DNA of 64,000 nt, taken from an uncultured Alphaproteobacteria bacterium. GTDB lineage: Bacteria; Pseudomonadota; Alphaproteobacteria; Thalassobaculales; Thalassobaculaceae. Below the pieces are notes generated by a model, which saw nothing but the letters and a program-made list of their open reading frames with translations, was not told the DNA's origin and made no database searches. Shown piece by piece: positions 37,902-46,332 of the stretch; position 1 is the first letter of the stretch; the number at the start of each line of letters is the position of its first letter. The translations under genes were made by a program, and so were the position numbers. The stretch covers positions 19,141 through 83,140 of the forward strand of contig CALMRI010000024.1 of the NCBI GenBank assembly GCA_937776645.1, written 5' to 3'.

Positions 37902-39182
37902 ATGAAAATTCTCGTCATCGGTTCTGGCGGGCGCGAGCACGCGCTGTGTTGGACCATAGCCATCTCGCCGCTATGCGACGCGCTGTATTGCGCGCCCGGC
38001 AACGCCGGCATAGCCGAAGAGGCGATCTGCGTGGCGATCGCCGCCACCAACATTGACGGTATTGTTGAATTCGCCCGCTCAAAAGAGATCGATTTCGTGG
38101 TGGTCGGGCCGGAGGACCCGCTGGTCGCCGGCCTCGTCGATAGACTGGATGCTGCAGGAATAAAATCCTTCGGACCAAACGCCGCGGCCGCCGCGCTGGA
38201 AGGCTCGAAAAGCTTTACCAAGGAATTCTGCCAACGACATGCGATTCCAACCGCCGCCTTCCAACGTTTCGATTCGCTGGAGCCGGCGCTGACTTATATC
38301 CGCCAACAAGGAGCGCCAATCGTCATCAAGGCCGACGGGTTGTCAGCCGGCAAGGGCGTGACCGTCGCGCTAAGCCTCGCCGAAGCCGAGGCTGCCCTGG
38401 TCGCCGCTCTGCGCGACGGCGCTTTCGGCGCTGCCGGTAGTCAGGTGGTGATCGAGGAATTCATGATCGGCGAAGAAGCCAGTTTCTTCGCCCTGGTCGA
38501 CGGCAGCCACACGATGCCACTAGTCGCCGCGCAGGACCACAAACAGGTTGGTGATGGCGATATCGGACCAAATACCGGCGGTATGGGAGCGTATTCGCCG
38601 GCGGCGGTGATCGACGAGGCGATGACCGCACGGGTGATGAAAGAAATCATCACTCCAACGGTCGAAGGTATGGCGGCTGAGGGCAACCCGTTCAAGGGCG
38701 TGCTCTATGCCGGCTTGATGATCACCGCCAAGGGCCCGCAGCTGATTGAATACAACGTGCGCTTCGGCGATCCGGAATGCCAAGTCCTGATGGCTCGGCT
38801 CAAAAGCGACCTGGTGCCAGCGCTGATCGCCTGCCATGATGGGCAACTGGCGCATGTCGATCTAAGATGGGATGACGATGCCGCGATCTGCGTGGTCATG
38901 GCGACGAACGGCTACCCCGGCTCCTACCCCAAAGGATCGCCGATCAGCGGCCTTGAGAACGCCTCGCAAGACCAAGCGGTCACGGTATTTCATGCCGGCA
39001 CCCTGCGCGGTCTGGACGGTCAAGTGACCGCAAATGGCGGACGGGTGCTTGGCGTGACAGCACGGGGCGGAGATATTCGTCTGGCCCAAAAAATCGCGTA
39101 TCAGGCCATCGACCGAATTGAATGGCCCGGTGGATTTTGCCGTCGCGATATCGGCTGGCGCGCCATCGATCGATTGGGTTAG
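37902..39182 (+). CDS. purD: Phosphoribosylamine-glycine ligase
   Basis: PurD joins glycine to phosphoribosylamine in purine synthesis. The 426-residue ATP-grasp enzyme begins MKILVIGSGGREHALCW and has VGPEDPLVAGL, VIKADGLSAGKGVTVA, GQQVVIEEFM-like SQVVIEEFMIGEEASFFALV, NTGGMGAYSPA and NVRFGDPECQVLMARLKSDL. ATG 37902 has a GAGGAG upstream; the 14 in-frame codons before it lack family similarity. Divergent transcription from xseA is common in this order. Confidence 0.97.
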   Translation: MKILVIGSGGREHALCWTIAISPLCDALYCAPGNAGIAEEAICVAIAATNIDGIVEFARSKEIDFVVVGPEDPLVAGLVDRLDAAGIKSFGPNAAAAALEGSKSFTKEFCQRHAIPTAAFQRFDSLEPALTYIRQQGAPIVIKADGLSAGKGVTVALSLAEAEAALVAALRDGAFGAAGSQVVIEEFMIGEEASFFALVDGSHTMPLVAAQDHKQVGDGDIGPNTGGMGAYSPAAVIDEAMTARVMKEIITPTVEGMAAEGNPFKGVLYAGLMITAKGPQLIEYNVRFGDPECQVLMARLKSDLVPALIACHDGQLAHVDLRWDDDAAICVVMATNGYPGSYPKGSPISGLENASQDQAVTVFHAGTLRGLDGQVTANGGRVLGVTARGGDIRLAQKIAYQAIDRIEWPGGFCRRDIGWRAIDRLG

Positions 39183-40296
39183 CGGATAACCACTTCAAGG
39201 TTCCCCGGTCCCGGCGAATGTCCTTGATCGACTTGGCCGCACCCGTCTGTCGTGTCTGCGGTTTCTGTCTCATCTTCGTTCCCTTCAGAAACTACGATGA
39301 GCTTGGCGACGGATTCCGATTGACTGACCCCAACGATCTGGATTGTCCAACTCCTACTGACCAAGCTCGATAAAAAACTCGCGAGCCTTTTTAGCATCGC
39401 CCTGAGCGCAGAAAACGATATCGACCTTCGTCGTCATGCGGTACCTCCATCAATCGGGCGTAGATTCTCATCAAGGCAAAACACCAGAAAACAAATCTGT
39501 TAATAGTCTGATTCACAAACAGATCAAATACGGTACGTTTAGGTCGCTCCCCTAGGGCAGTTGACAGTAGATGCCGTTTTCTCCTTTCGCATTTAACGGG
39601 GGCACCGAAATAGTCGTGAAGCCGTGGAAATCGGCGCATCGTCCAGGCGACGTGGAGAGAGTCGTGTTGCCACCGCCAGGCTCTAGCGTTCACGATCACC
39701 CCGTTGTCGCCAGTGAAGCAAACCGCGAATGTGGACTTGGCTTGGGGTGTTTGGAACTGCTTTAAAAATTGGTTGATCGGCACCCGGCGCGACGGTCCGG
39801 GGCGCAGCCGTGTTTGCAGGACACGCCACGGCGACGGAACCGCCCCAGACCTTCGCCGTCAACGGCTGCCCGCAAAAAGGTCGCACGCACGTTGGCAATC
39901 GAAAGCATGAGTTTCAGAGCTGCCCTCATCTAGGGCAAGTCAAGCCAGCGTATCAACGCGATGCATCGCCGGCTACCAAAAACGCCCTGGCGAACGTGCG
40001 AGGGCGGCGCAAGCCTGAAGGTCCGCCGATACCGCGAGCAGATCGCTTCAAGAGCAACTGACTGTAGCGAATTGCTCCTATTGGAGGGAGCGCATCGCCG
40101 CGTCGACTCGTACAGATCGGAGCGTGCTCAGGCGTGGAGCCCAATGCCAGCTCGCCAGTAGGACGGTCGGTACAGAGCCTCCACCGGATCACCGCGGTAT
40201 CGGCGAAGTGTCCGCGGCATGGATCAACGTTTAAAGGATTGTCAGCACAATCAGCGTTTGGGACTGAAAAGAGAGACCGATGAACGCTTTCACCTC
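39183..40296. other. Gene-poor, probably decayed intergenic stretch of 1.1 kb
   Basis: Several open frames exist (for example 39391-39783 minus, 130 codons; 39810-40061 plus; 39953-40300 minus), but none shows a recognised domain, a good ribosome-binding site and plausible composition together. GC content falls around 39390-39560. I read this as a zone of lost genes, in line with the dense pseudogenes elsewhere. The most gene-like item is the very short ORF at 39354-39437. Confidence 0.45.
39354..39437 (-). CDS. Very short ORF with strong ribosome-binding site, possible gene stub
   Basis: ATG 39437 is preceded by GGAGGT at a 5-bp spacing, a near-ideal ribosome-binding site. It opens MTTKVDIVFCAQGDAKKARE and stops after 27 codons at TAG. 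I do not recognise it. Likely readings are the 5' stub of a gene destroyed by a stop or deletion, or a small functional peptide. Only the quality of the start signal supports it. Confidence 0.3.
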   Translation of the reverse strand: MTTKVDIVFCAQGDAKKAREFFIELGQ

Positions 40297-41055
40297 TCAA
40301 GCGTAAATCAGCTTATTTCGACCTGAACGATCGGCGCCGCGCATGTGGTAGATGCGGCGCTCGGAGTGGTCGGGAACCTTCATATTATTGTATAGCTCAC
40401 GCGCCAGCTGGTGATCGAACACGCTGGTGGTCGGCATGAAGCGCATGGTCATGCCGCGCCGCGGGTTCGGCGAGGTGTTCGGCTCGGAGCCATGCACCAG
40501 GAAGACGTCATGCAGCGAGATCTGGCCCCGCTTCAAAACCAGATCCACCGCCTTTGACTCGTCGTATTCCGTCTTCAGCAATTCCTGGTTCAAGGTCAGC
40601 TCGGTGCTGGGATTCGTCTCGTGCTGCAGCAGGTCTTGGTTCTTGTGCGAGCCCCGGATGATCCTGAGGCACCCGTTCTCCGGCGTTGCGTCGTCCACCG
40701 CCAGCCAGACTGTGCAGGTGGCCAGCGGGCGGATCGGCCAATACTCGCCATCCTGATGCCAAGGCGTCGCCTTGCCGTTGCCCGCGGGCTTCGCGAAGAA
40801 GCTTGAATTCCACAGCGCGATATCCTGGCCGATCACCTGTTCGACCATGTCGAGGATCTCGTCATTGCGGCAATAATCCGCGAACCCCTCATCATATTGC
40901 AGGATCGCTGCACAATAGTCGCGAAACTCCGGGTTCTTTTTCAGCAGCGCGGCATGCCGCCCCTGGATCGCCTCGATCACATCGTCGGGCATGGTGAAAT
41001 CGGGGATGACATAGCCATCCTCGTGGTATTTGGCGATTTGCGCTTCGGTCAGCAT
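40297..41055 (-). CDS. Phytanoyl-CoA dioxygenase (PhyH) family protein
   Basis: The 252-residue Fe(II)/2-oxoglutarate-type oxygenase has the iron-binding HxD in PWHQDGEYWPI and the distal His in LHDVFLVHGSEPNTSPN. The 2-oxoglutarate-binding Arg is probably in NPRRGMTMRFMP. The family hydroxylates diverse substrates, from phytanoyl-CoA to ectoine and halogenated or sugar compounds, so the substrate is open. It is separated from the pseudaminic acid relics by about 450 bp and stands alone. ATG 41055 follows GGAGCTCC-rich sequence (GAGCTCCGGCC), acceptable as an initiation region. Confidence 0.9.
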   Translation of the reverse strand: MLTEAQIAKYHEDGYVIPDFTMPDDVIEAIQGRHAALLKKNPEFRDYCAAILQYDEGFADYCRNDEILDMVEQVIGQDIALWNSSFFAKPAGNGKATPWHQDGEYWPIRPLATCTVWLAVDDATPENGCLRIIRGSHKNQDLLQHETNPSTELTLNQELLKTEYDESKAVDLVLKRGQISLHDVFLVHGSEPNTSPNPRRGMTMRFMPTTSVFDHQLARELYNNMKVPDHSERRIYHMRGADRSGRNKLIYA

Positions 41056-41130
41056 GGCCGGAGCTCCTGCTGGAATATCTAGATCCCCGGGAGTTTAGAC
41101 CGAAACCAGTTGATGACCCAACCCCCACGC

Positions 41131-41154
41131 GAGAAACTCCCGCTGGCTGATCGC
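41131..41154 (+). repeat. Dispersed repeat B, copy 2
   Basis: GAGAAACTCCCG directly followed by CTGGCTGATCGC, the same two 12-mers as at 6847-6858 and 6883-6894 but without the 24-bp spacer. It lies in the 453-bp gap 41056-41508, which shows no gene. Confidence 0.4.
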
Positions 41155-41508
41155 CCTTGGCGCCAGGCCCCGTTTCTGCCCCGTGTCGCCCTCCGTCCCA
41201 AGTGGCTGCCCGCCTCTCGACGTTTCCGTTCGATGATCGTTTATTAAGTCGCGACGATTGAGTCCCGGTTTTAGCCGCGATTTAGCGTCCGCTTTGGCCT
41301 GTTTGTTGAATTTTCCACACTTTCAACGTCCGCCCAGAGAATCACCGCAGCGACCCTGCCCTTGAAATTGAGCGGCCACGACCCCCAACTCTCAGTTTGC
41401 GCGTCAAAAGAACGGCTGGGCCGACACCTGCCCCCCAAACAGACGGCTCAGTCAAGCTGGCGCGTGGACGCTCTTGATGGCGGACGCGCCACCAGCCGCC
41501 CCTCTTTT

Positions 41509-42135
41509 TCAGCTTTTATCCAGTAGAAACCACGTAATATGCCGTCGAGCGGGAAATTCGGATCGCGGCGAGAACAAAACCCATAGTCGAACAATTTCAA
41601 ATCGCTGAAACGATCGAGCATCTCGCGCGGCAAAATCCCTCTTGAACAGACCGTCGGCATGCCCCCGGTCAGAGCACCGACACTGGATACGGACTGTAAT
41701 ACTCGACGACGAGAATGTAGCGGCCGCTCGCGGCGTGAAGGTTATCATAAACCGCCGGTTACGCATCAGGGTTGATGTGAGTCAGCCCCCTAACGATCAA
41801 AGCAAGGTCGTAAAACGGTCCACCCGAGGCTCCAGGGTCGAGCCCAGATGCAGGGTCAGCCCTTAATCTTCGCCAGTTCCGGTGCAGCATCCGGATTGCG
41901 CTCGATTGCCGCGAGTTCCATATCCGGTAGCAGCCGGCGCAACGCGTGCATGTTCATTCCGGTATTGGCACCAAATTCCATCGCCGAGCCGATCCTCTGA
42001 ACCCGGCTCAAAACTTTTGACATCAGATGGGTGCGCCCGGCGAGCAACGCGTCGTCTTGGTTACGTCCGACTATATTCGGAGCCGAACTCACCGGCCCAA
42101 AATACCTCTTGCGGGGTGTCGAACTCCTTGGCCAC
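41509..42135 (-). pseudogene. Decayed pseudaminic acid biosynthesis-associated methylase (TIGR03587-like)
   Basis: A start GTG 42135 lies 4 bp after the cytidylyltransferase stop and opens VAKEFDTPQEVFWAGEFGSE. The sequence continues in another frame as GRNQDDALLAGRTHLMSKVL, AMEFGANTGMNMHALRRLLP and MELAAIERNPDAAPELAKI. It then runs through further frames: RGLTHINPDA, RYILVVEYYSPYPVS, LFKRDFA, REMLDRFSDLKLFDYGF, RRDPNFPLDGI, and finally ITWFLLDKS. These are all consecutive segments of SAM-dependent methyltransferases of family TIGR03587, and the total span of 209 codons equals a full-length gene. At least four frameshifts make it inactive. Confidence 0.8.
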
Positions 42136-42138
42136 GTC

Positions 42139-42900
42139 TCAATCTCCCTTGAACACGGTGTGTTCCACGATCCGAGGCCTTTCCTGGACTGCACGGTTCA
42201 GTTCTCGCCAATCGGGGTGAACGTCAAGCAAAGCGACGACGTCCCCCATCCGAAATTCCGGATTTTCCGGATAGAGCGCTTCGATAACGCGGCGGATCAA
42301 CGCAAAATCGCCGGGCTCATCCAAGGTCCAACGCTCTGCCGAAAGATTGGATTCATGAACGACGCTCAGCAATCGAAACCGTTGCGGATTGCGATAGAGG
42401 AAAGGCGTTACATGTTCCCGGTCATAAGGGTTCGTCGCCTCACGTGCCGCGATCTCCAGGACTGACCGGCTAAATATTTCAGCATCCAGTCCCGCCGGAT
42501 AGCTGCGCGGGATACCATTGGTAGCGTAGTCACAGGCCGGGGCCGCCTCGCGATAGCGGCGGATCAACAGATCGATCACCTCCGGGTCGGCCAACGGGCA
42601 ATCCGCGGTCAACCGCACCACAGTATCAGCGACATGAGCTTCGGCCGCCTCTTGAAATCGGCCGAGAACATCATTCTCGGATCCCCTGTAGAGACCAAAC
42701 CCACCGGTCTCGGCAAAGCTGGCGACGGGGTCGTCGGCGGCATTGGTCGTCGTCGCGATGACAATCCGGTCGATCGCCTCTACGCGGGACACGCGCTCCA
42801 GTTGATAGGACAGCATCGAGCGCCCCATCACGTCGAGCAGCACCTTACCCGGTAGGCGAGTCGAGGTCATGCGAGCTTGTACGATGGCGACGGTGTTCAA
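42139..42900 (-). CDS. SpsF-type cytidylyltransferase (probable CMP-sugar synthetase)
   Basis: The 253-residue nucleotidyltransferase starts with VAIVQARMTSTRLPGKVL, the signature of the SpsF/CMP-KDO-NeuA-like GT-A fold. It continues with GSENDVLGRFQEAA and VVRLTADCPLADPEVID. In pseudaminic acid clusters a protein of this type can activate the nine-carbon acid with CTP (PseF role) or prepare another nucleotide sugar. Position downstream of pseG on the same strand supports the PseF-like role, but this is inference. 45 bp separate it from the LLM gene upstream. Confidence 0.82.
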   Translation of the reverse strand: MNTVAIVQARMTSTRLPGKVLLDVMGRSMLSYQLERVSRVEAIDRIVIATTTNAADDPVASFAETGGFGLYRGSENDVLGRFQEAAEAHVADTVVRLTADCPLADPEVIDLLIRRYREAAPACDYATNGIPRSYPAGLDAEIFSRSVLEIAAREATNPYDREHVTPFLYRNPQRFRLLSVVHESNLSAERWTLDEPGDFALIRRVIEALYPENPEFRMGDVVALLDVHPDWRELNRAVQERPRIVEHTVFKGD

Positions 42901-42945
42901 GGATGCGCTCCGGGCGAATAGGACCGCCTGGAGTTTATCACGAAT

Positions 42946-44010
42946 TCACTGGAACGCTGGCATCACCTGCTGGCCGAAACGACGCATCGAGGTGAGATTT
43001 TGATCGTGATCCATGTCGCCGAACCCGGTTTGGCAGAGCAGGTGGCGCACGCCAACGTCGCGCAGTTCGGCGATTTGTTCGCGCACCCGCGCCGGAGCGC
43101 CGAAGATCGATCCCGTCTCCATAGCCATGGCCACACCATCGCCATGGCTGACCATCGGATCGGTCCAGGCATTCAGGCTCTGTGGATCGATCTTAAAGTC
43201 CTTCGGGTTGAAAGCCTCACGGACATGCATCATGTGTTCCCGCGTCCGGGTTAACAGTCCGGCCAACTCGTCCTCGGCCTGGGCATCGGACTCGGCCACA
43301 TAGACGTTGCGCCAAAGGGCGCTCTGCTCAAGCAATCGCTCGCGGGTCGCCGCATCATGGCCGCCCTCCTCCAGCCCGGCCTGGTAAAGCGCCCAGCGTT
43401 CACTGATCCGTTCGACCGGCAGCCGCGCGGTCAAGATCGGAAAGCCAAGTCTGCCGCATTCGGTGAACGATGCTGGCGAGATCACACTGCGCCACAGCGG
43501 CGGCCCCGGCTGCTGCACCGGTTTTGGCCGAATCTCGGGAATCGAGAGCGTGTGAAACCGACCTTCATAATCCAGCGGCGCCTCACTCCAGGCACGCTGG
43601 AGGATGTCGACCGCCTCCTCCATGCGCGCTCGACTGTCATCGCTACGAAGACCATGGCCGATGAATTCATACTCGTTGTAGATCGTTCCCTTGCCGACCC
43701 CGACATCAATCCGGCCACCCGAGAGGTTATCGAGCAAAGCCAATTGCGTCGCCAGACGGACGGGATGATGAAACGGCATCTGGACCACCGCGAAACCGAT
43801 GCGGATGCGCTCGGTTTTCATCGCCAGCGCCGCGGCAAACAGGATCGCGTCATTGTAGACGCTTTCGCCGGTGAAATAATGCTCGGTCAGCCAAGCGTCG
43901 CCGAATCCAAGCGCCTCGGCTTCCTGAACCTGCTCAATGATCTGGCCAATCCGCGCCGCGTCCTCGTCCGGCGAGGGCGACAGTGCTAGGGTGAGCCATC
44001 CGAAACGCAT
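42946..44010 (-). CDS. LLM class flavin-dependent oxidoreductase (luciferase-like)
   Basis: The 354-residue TIM-barrel monooxygenase starts MRFGWLTLALSPSPDED and shows the bacterial luciferase-like features AEALGFGDAWLTEHYF, MPFHHPVRLATQLALLDNLS and GRIDVGVGKGTIYNEYEFIG. FMN would be supplied by a reductase. ATG 44010 is used because the frame upstream to 44220 has no similarity. It sits between pseG and the SpsF-type gene, which is unusual. Substrate unknown; oxidation of a sugar or lipid intermediate is only a guess. Confidence 0.9.
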   Translation of the reverse strand: MRFGWLTLALSPSPDEDAARIGQIIEQVQEAEALGFGDAWLTEHYFTGESVYNDAILFAAALAMKTERIRIGFAVVQMPFHHPVRLATQLALLDNLSGGRIDVGVGKGTIYNEYEFIGHGLRSDDSRARMEEAVDILQRAWSEAPLDYEGRFHTLSIPEIRPKPVQQPGPPLWRSVISPASFTECGRLGFPILTARLPVERISERWALYQAGLEEGGHDAATRERLLEQSALWRNVYVAESDAQAEDELAGLLTRTREHMMHVREAFNPKDFKIDPQSLNAWTDPMVSHGDGVAMAMETGSIFGAPARVREQIAELRDVGVRHLLCQTGFGDMDHDQNLTSMRRFGQQVMPAFQ

Positions 44011-44068
44011 GTGGATCTCCGATCCTGACAATAGAGGAACCCAAGACTGGTGCCACGGCCAAGCGCCG

Positions 44069-45121
44069 TCAACCACGCGCGTTCGAGATCGCCAACATCT
44101 GCTCGACAACACGCGCCGCGCCATTTCCATCGACCAGACGCGCCGCCGCATCGGCAAGGCTGGCTCGCCGTGCCGGATCATCCGCCAGCGCCAATATCCC
44201 CGCCGCGATCGCAGCGGCATTTTGGTCTTCCAGACGCCCTAGCACCAGAGCTGCCCCGGCATCCGCCAGACTAGCGGCTACCGGTTCCTCGACCGGTGCG
44301 GCGGTGGCAAGCAACATCGGAGTTTGAAACAGCGCAAGCTCCCATACCGTCGAGCCGGAGGCCGACAGAGCGATGTCACACCAGCTGATTTGCCTTTCCA
44401 TGTCCTTAATATCAAAAAGTATTTTAATTCCGTTATGGTCGGCTGCCGCCTCACGCAGCGCATTGAGGCGCGGATTGGCCCCGCCGACAGCTACCCGGGC
44501 CTGCAGATCAAGATCCGGAGCCCGCTGTTGCAGCACCGCCAACGCCGCGATCACCTTAGCGGTATGCCCGCCCAGATCAGCGCCGCCGAGCGTGACCAGT
44601 ATCCGGTTGGCCCTTACCGGCATACCCCTTACCCAGTCCTTCCAGGCGCTGAGCGCACCGCGGATCAAGGCGTGGCGCGGTCCAAGCATCAACGCGGCGT
44701 CGGTCTTGTCAGCATAGTTCTCGGCCCGAGCATGCAGATTTTGGTTCAGCAACGCCTGCACCGGATAACCATCGTGGCGCGCGTCATCGTCGATCATCAG
44801 TACCGGCCGGTCGGATTGCCCAGCAGCCGCCATGTAATCGGGTCCAAACCCGTAACCATCAATGACGATCCATGCAGCGTCTTGAGCGGCCGCCGTCTCG
44901 CCAAGCCAGCCACCGCTGTCTTGTTGCGCGGAAACGATCCGGCTGCTGGCCCCGACGGACGCCATCCGCTCGGCTAATCCGTCGGGCAAGTCGCCCGACA
45001 CGATGACCACCTCGCCGTCGCGCTGACGCCAAGCCTCGGCCAAGGCCAGGCAGCGCATCAGGTGGCCAACCCCAACGCGAGGGCCGGCATCGGCGCGGAT
45101 CAGCAAAACCCCTATCGACAT
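44069..45121 (-). CDS. pseG: UDP-2,4-diacetamido-2,4,6-trideoxy-beta-L-altropyranose hydrolase
   Basis: PseG releases UDP from the trideoxy-altrose intermediate in pseudaminic acid synthesis. The 350-residue GT-B-like protein starts MSIGVLLIRADAGPRVGVGH, then LMRCLALAEAW, matching the GxGHxxRC hallmark. MIDDDARHDG, LNQNLHA, LGPRHALIRGA and LVTLGGADLGG follow, all characteristic. ATG 45121 gives the family N-terminus. Its start is 128 bp from pseI on the opposite strand, so a shared promoter region is likely. Confidence 0.9.
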   Translation of the reverse strand: MSIGVLLIRADAGPRVGVGHLMRCLALAEAWRQRDGEVVIVSGDLPDGLAERMASVGASSRIVSAQQDSGGWLGETAAAQDAAWIVIDGYGFGPDYMAAAGQSDRPVLMIDDDARHDGYPVQALLNQNLHARAENYADKTDAALMLGPRHALIRGALSAWKDWVRGMPVRANRILVTLGGADLGGHTAKVIAALAVLQQRAPDLDLQARVAVGGANPRLNALREAAADHNGIKILFDIKDMERQISWCDIALSASGSTVWELALFQTPMLLATAAPVEEPVAASLADAGAALVLGRLEDQNAAAIAAGILALADDPARRASLADAAARLVDGNGAARVVEQMLAISNARG

Positions 45122-45249
45122 ACCAAGCCTATCCTCCGGGCGGTTCCGACCTGACGTCTTGCCGGCGGGTTCATCAACCACGAGACGTCCTCTATCTTCA
45201 TCAGTGCGAATTACGCACACTTGACTGATAGTCGAAACCGTAAACAGTG

Positions 45250-46323
45250 ATGGATACCACCATGGCGAAACCCTTCAGCATCGACGGACGATCGATTGGG
45301 CCAGAGCACCCGCCTTACATCGTCGCCGAGATGTCGGGCAACCACAACGGCGAGATTGATCGGGCGATCCGCCTGATCGACGCGGCCAAACAATCCGGCG
45401 CCGACGCGGTTAAGTTGCAGACCTATACCGCTGATACCATCACCATCGATCACGATGGCCCGGGATTTGTGCTGGAGGGCGGCCTTTGGGACGGTAGACG
45501 CCTGTACGAACTTTACCAGGAAGCCCATACGCCTTGGGAGTGGCATGAACGACTGTTCGAGCACGCACGCCAAATCGGCATCACGTTGTTTTCCGCGCCC
45601 TTCGATCCCACGGCAATCGATCTGCTCGAGTCCCTTAACACGCCGGCCTACAAGATCGCCTCGCCGGAGGTTATTGATCTGGACCTGATCGAGCGCTGCG
45701 CCACGACCGGCAAGCCATTGATTATCTCTTCCGGGATGGCGTCTTTCGAGGAAATTTCTGAGGCCGTAGCCACCGCGAGCGCCGCCGGCGCGACGCAAGT
45801 TCTAGTCCTGCATTGCATCAGCGCCTATCCAACGCCGCTGGATCAATCGCATCTTTCGACTATTGGCGATCTTTCAGCCCGCCTCGGAGCCCCGGTTGGA
45901 TTGTCTGATCATACGCTCGATACCTTCGCCGCCGCGGTCGCGGTTGGACAGGGCGCGGTACTGATCGAAAAACATTTTACCCTGGCCCGGGCCGATGGCG
46001 GCGTCGATAGCGCTTTTTCACTGGAACCGGACGAGTTGAAGCGCCTGGTCGAGGACAGCCGCGCCGCCCATGCCGCGCTTGGCCGACCGAACTACCGCCC
46101 GAACGAAGCGGAACAGGTGACGCTTATCGCCCGCCGCAGCCTCTACGTGGTCGCCGATATTCGTGCCGGAGAGCCACTGACGCAGGCCAATGTCCGGTCG
46201 ATCCGGCCAAACCTTGGTTTAGAGCCGCGACATCTTACATCCGTACTCGGCAAAACAGCGGCGCGGGACGTGACGCGCGGCGAGCCTTTGGCCGCCGACA
46301 TGGTCCACGGTCTCAAGCTCTGA
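45250..46323 (+). CDS. pseI: Pseudaminic acid synthase
   Basis: PseI condenses 2,4-diacetamido-2,4,6-trideoxy-altrose with phosphoenolpyruvate. The 357-residue protein has the NeuB TIM-barrel domain (IVAEMSGNHNGEIDRAIRLI, DAVKLQTYTADTITID, FSAPFDPTAIDLLE, IISSGMASFEEI) and a C-terminal SAF antifreeze-like domain (RSLYVVADIRAGEPLTQANV). TADTITID and the GLWDGRRLYELYQEAHTPWE region favour PseI over NeuB. ATG 45250 directly follows an in-frame GTG at 45247; either is possible. Confidence 0.92.
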   Translation: MDTTMAKPFSIDGRSIGPEHPPYIVAEMSGNHNGEIDRAIRLIDAAKQSGADAVKLQTYTADTITIDHDGPGFVLEGGLWDGRRLYELYQEAHTPWEWHERLFEHARQIGITLFSAPFDPTAIDLLESLNTPAYKIASPEVIDLDLIERCATTGKPLIISSGMASFEEISEAVATASAAGATQVLVLHCISAYPTPLDQSHLSTIGDLSARLGAPVGLSDHTLDTFAAAVAVGQGAVLIEKHFTLARADGGVDSAFSLEPDELKRLVEDSRAAHAALGRPNYRPNEAEQVTLIARRSLYVVADIRAGEPLTQANVRSIRPNLGLEPRHLTSVLGKTAARDVTRGEPLAADMVHGLKL

Positions 46324-46332
46324 TTTTCCTTG

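Noticed and set aside
39391..39783. 130-codon minus-strand frame starting MPINQFLKQF
   Set aside because: No recognised family, odd composition in the second half, and no convincing start signal. Described as part of the decayed stretch instead.
39953..40300. 116-codon minus-strand frame next to the phytanoyl dioxygenase gene
   Set aside because: Arg/Ser/Pro-rich, no domain, and it runs into the downstream end of the real gene.
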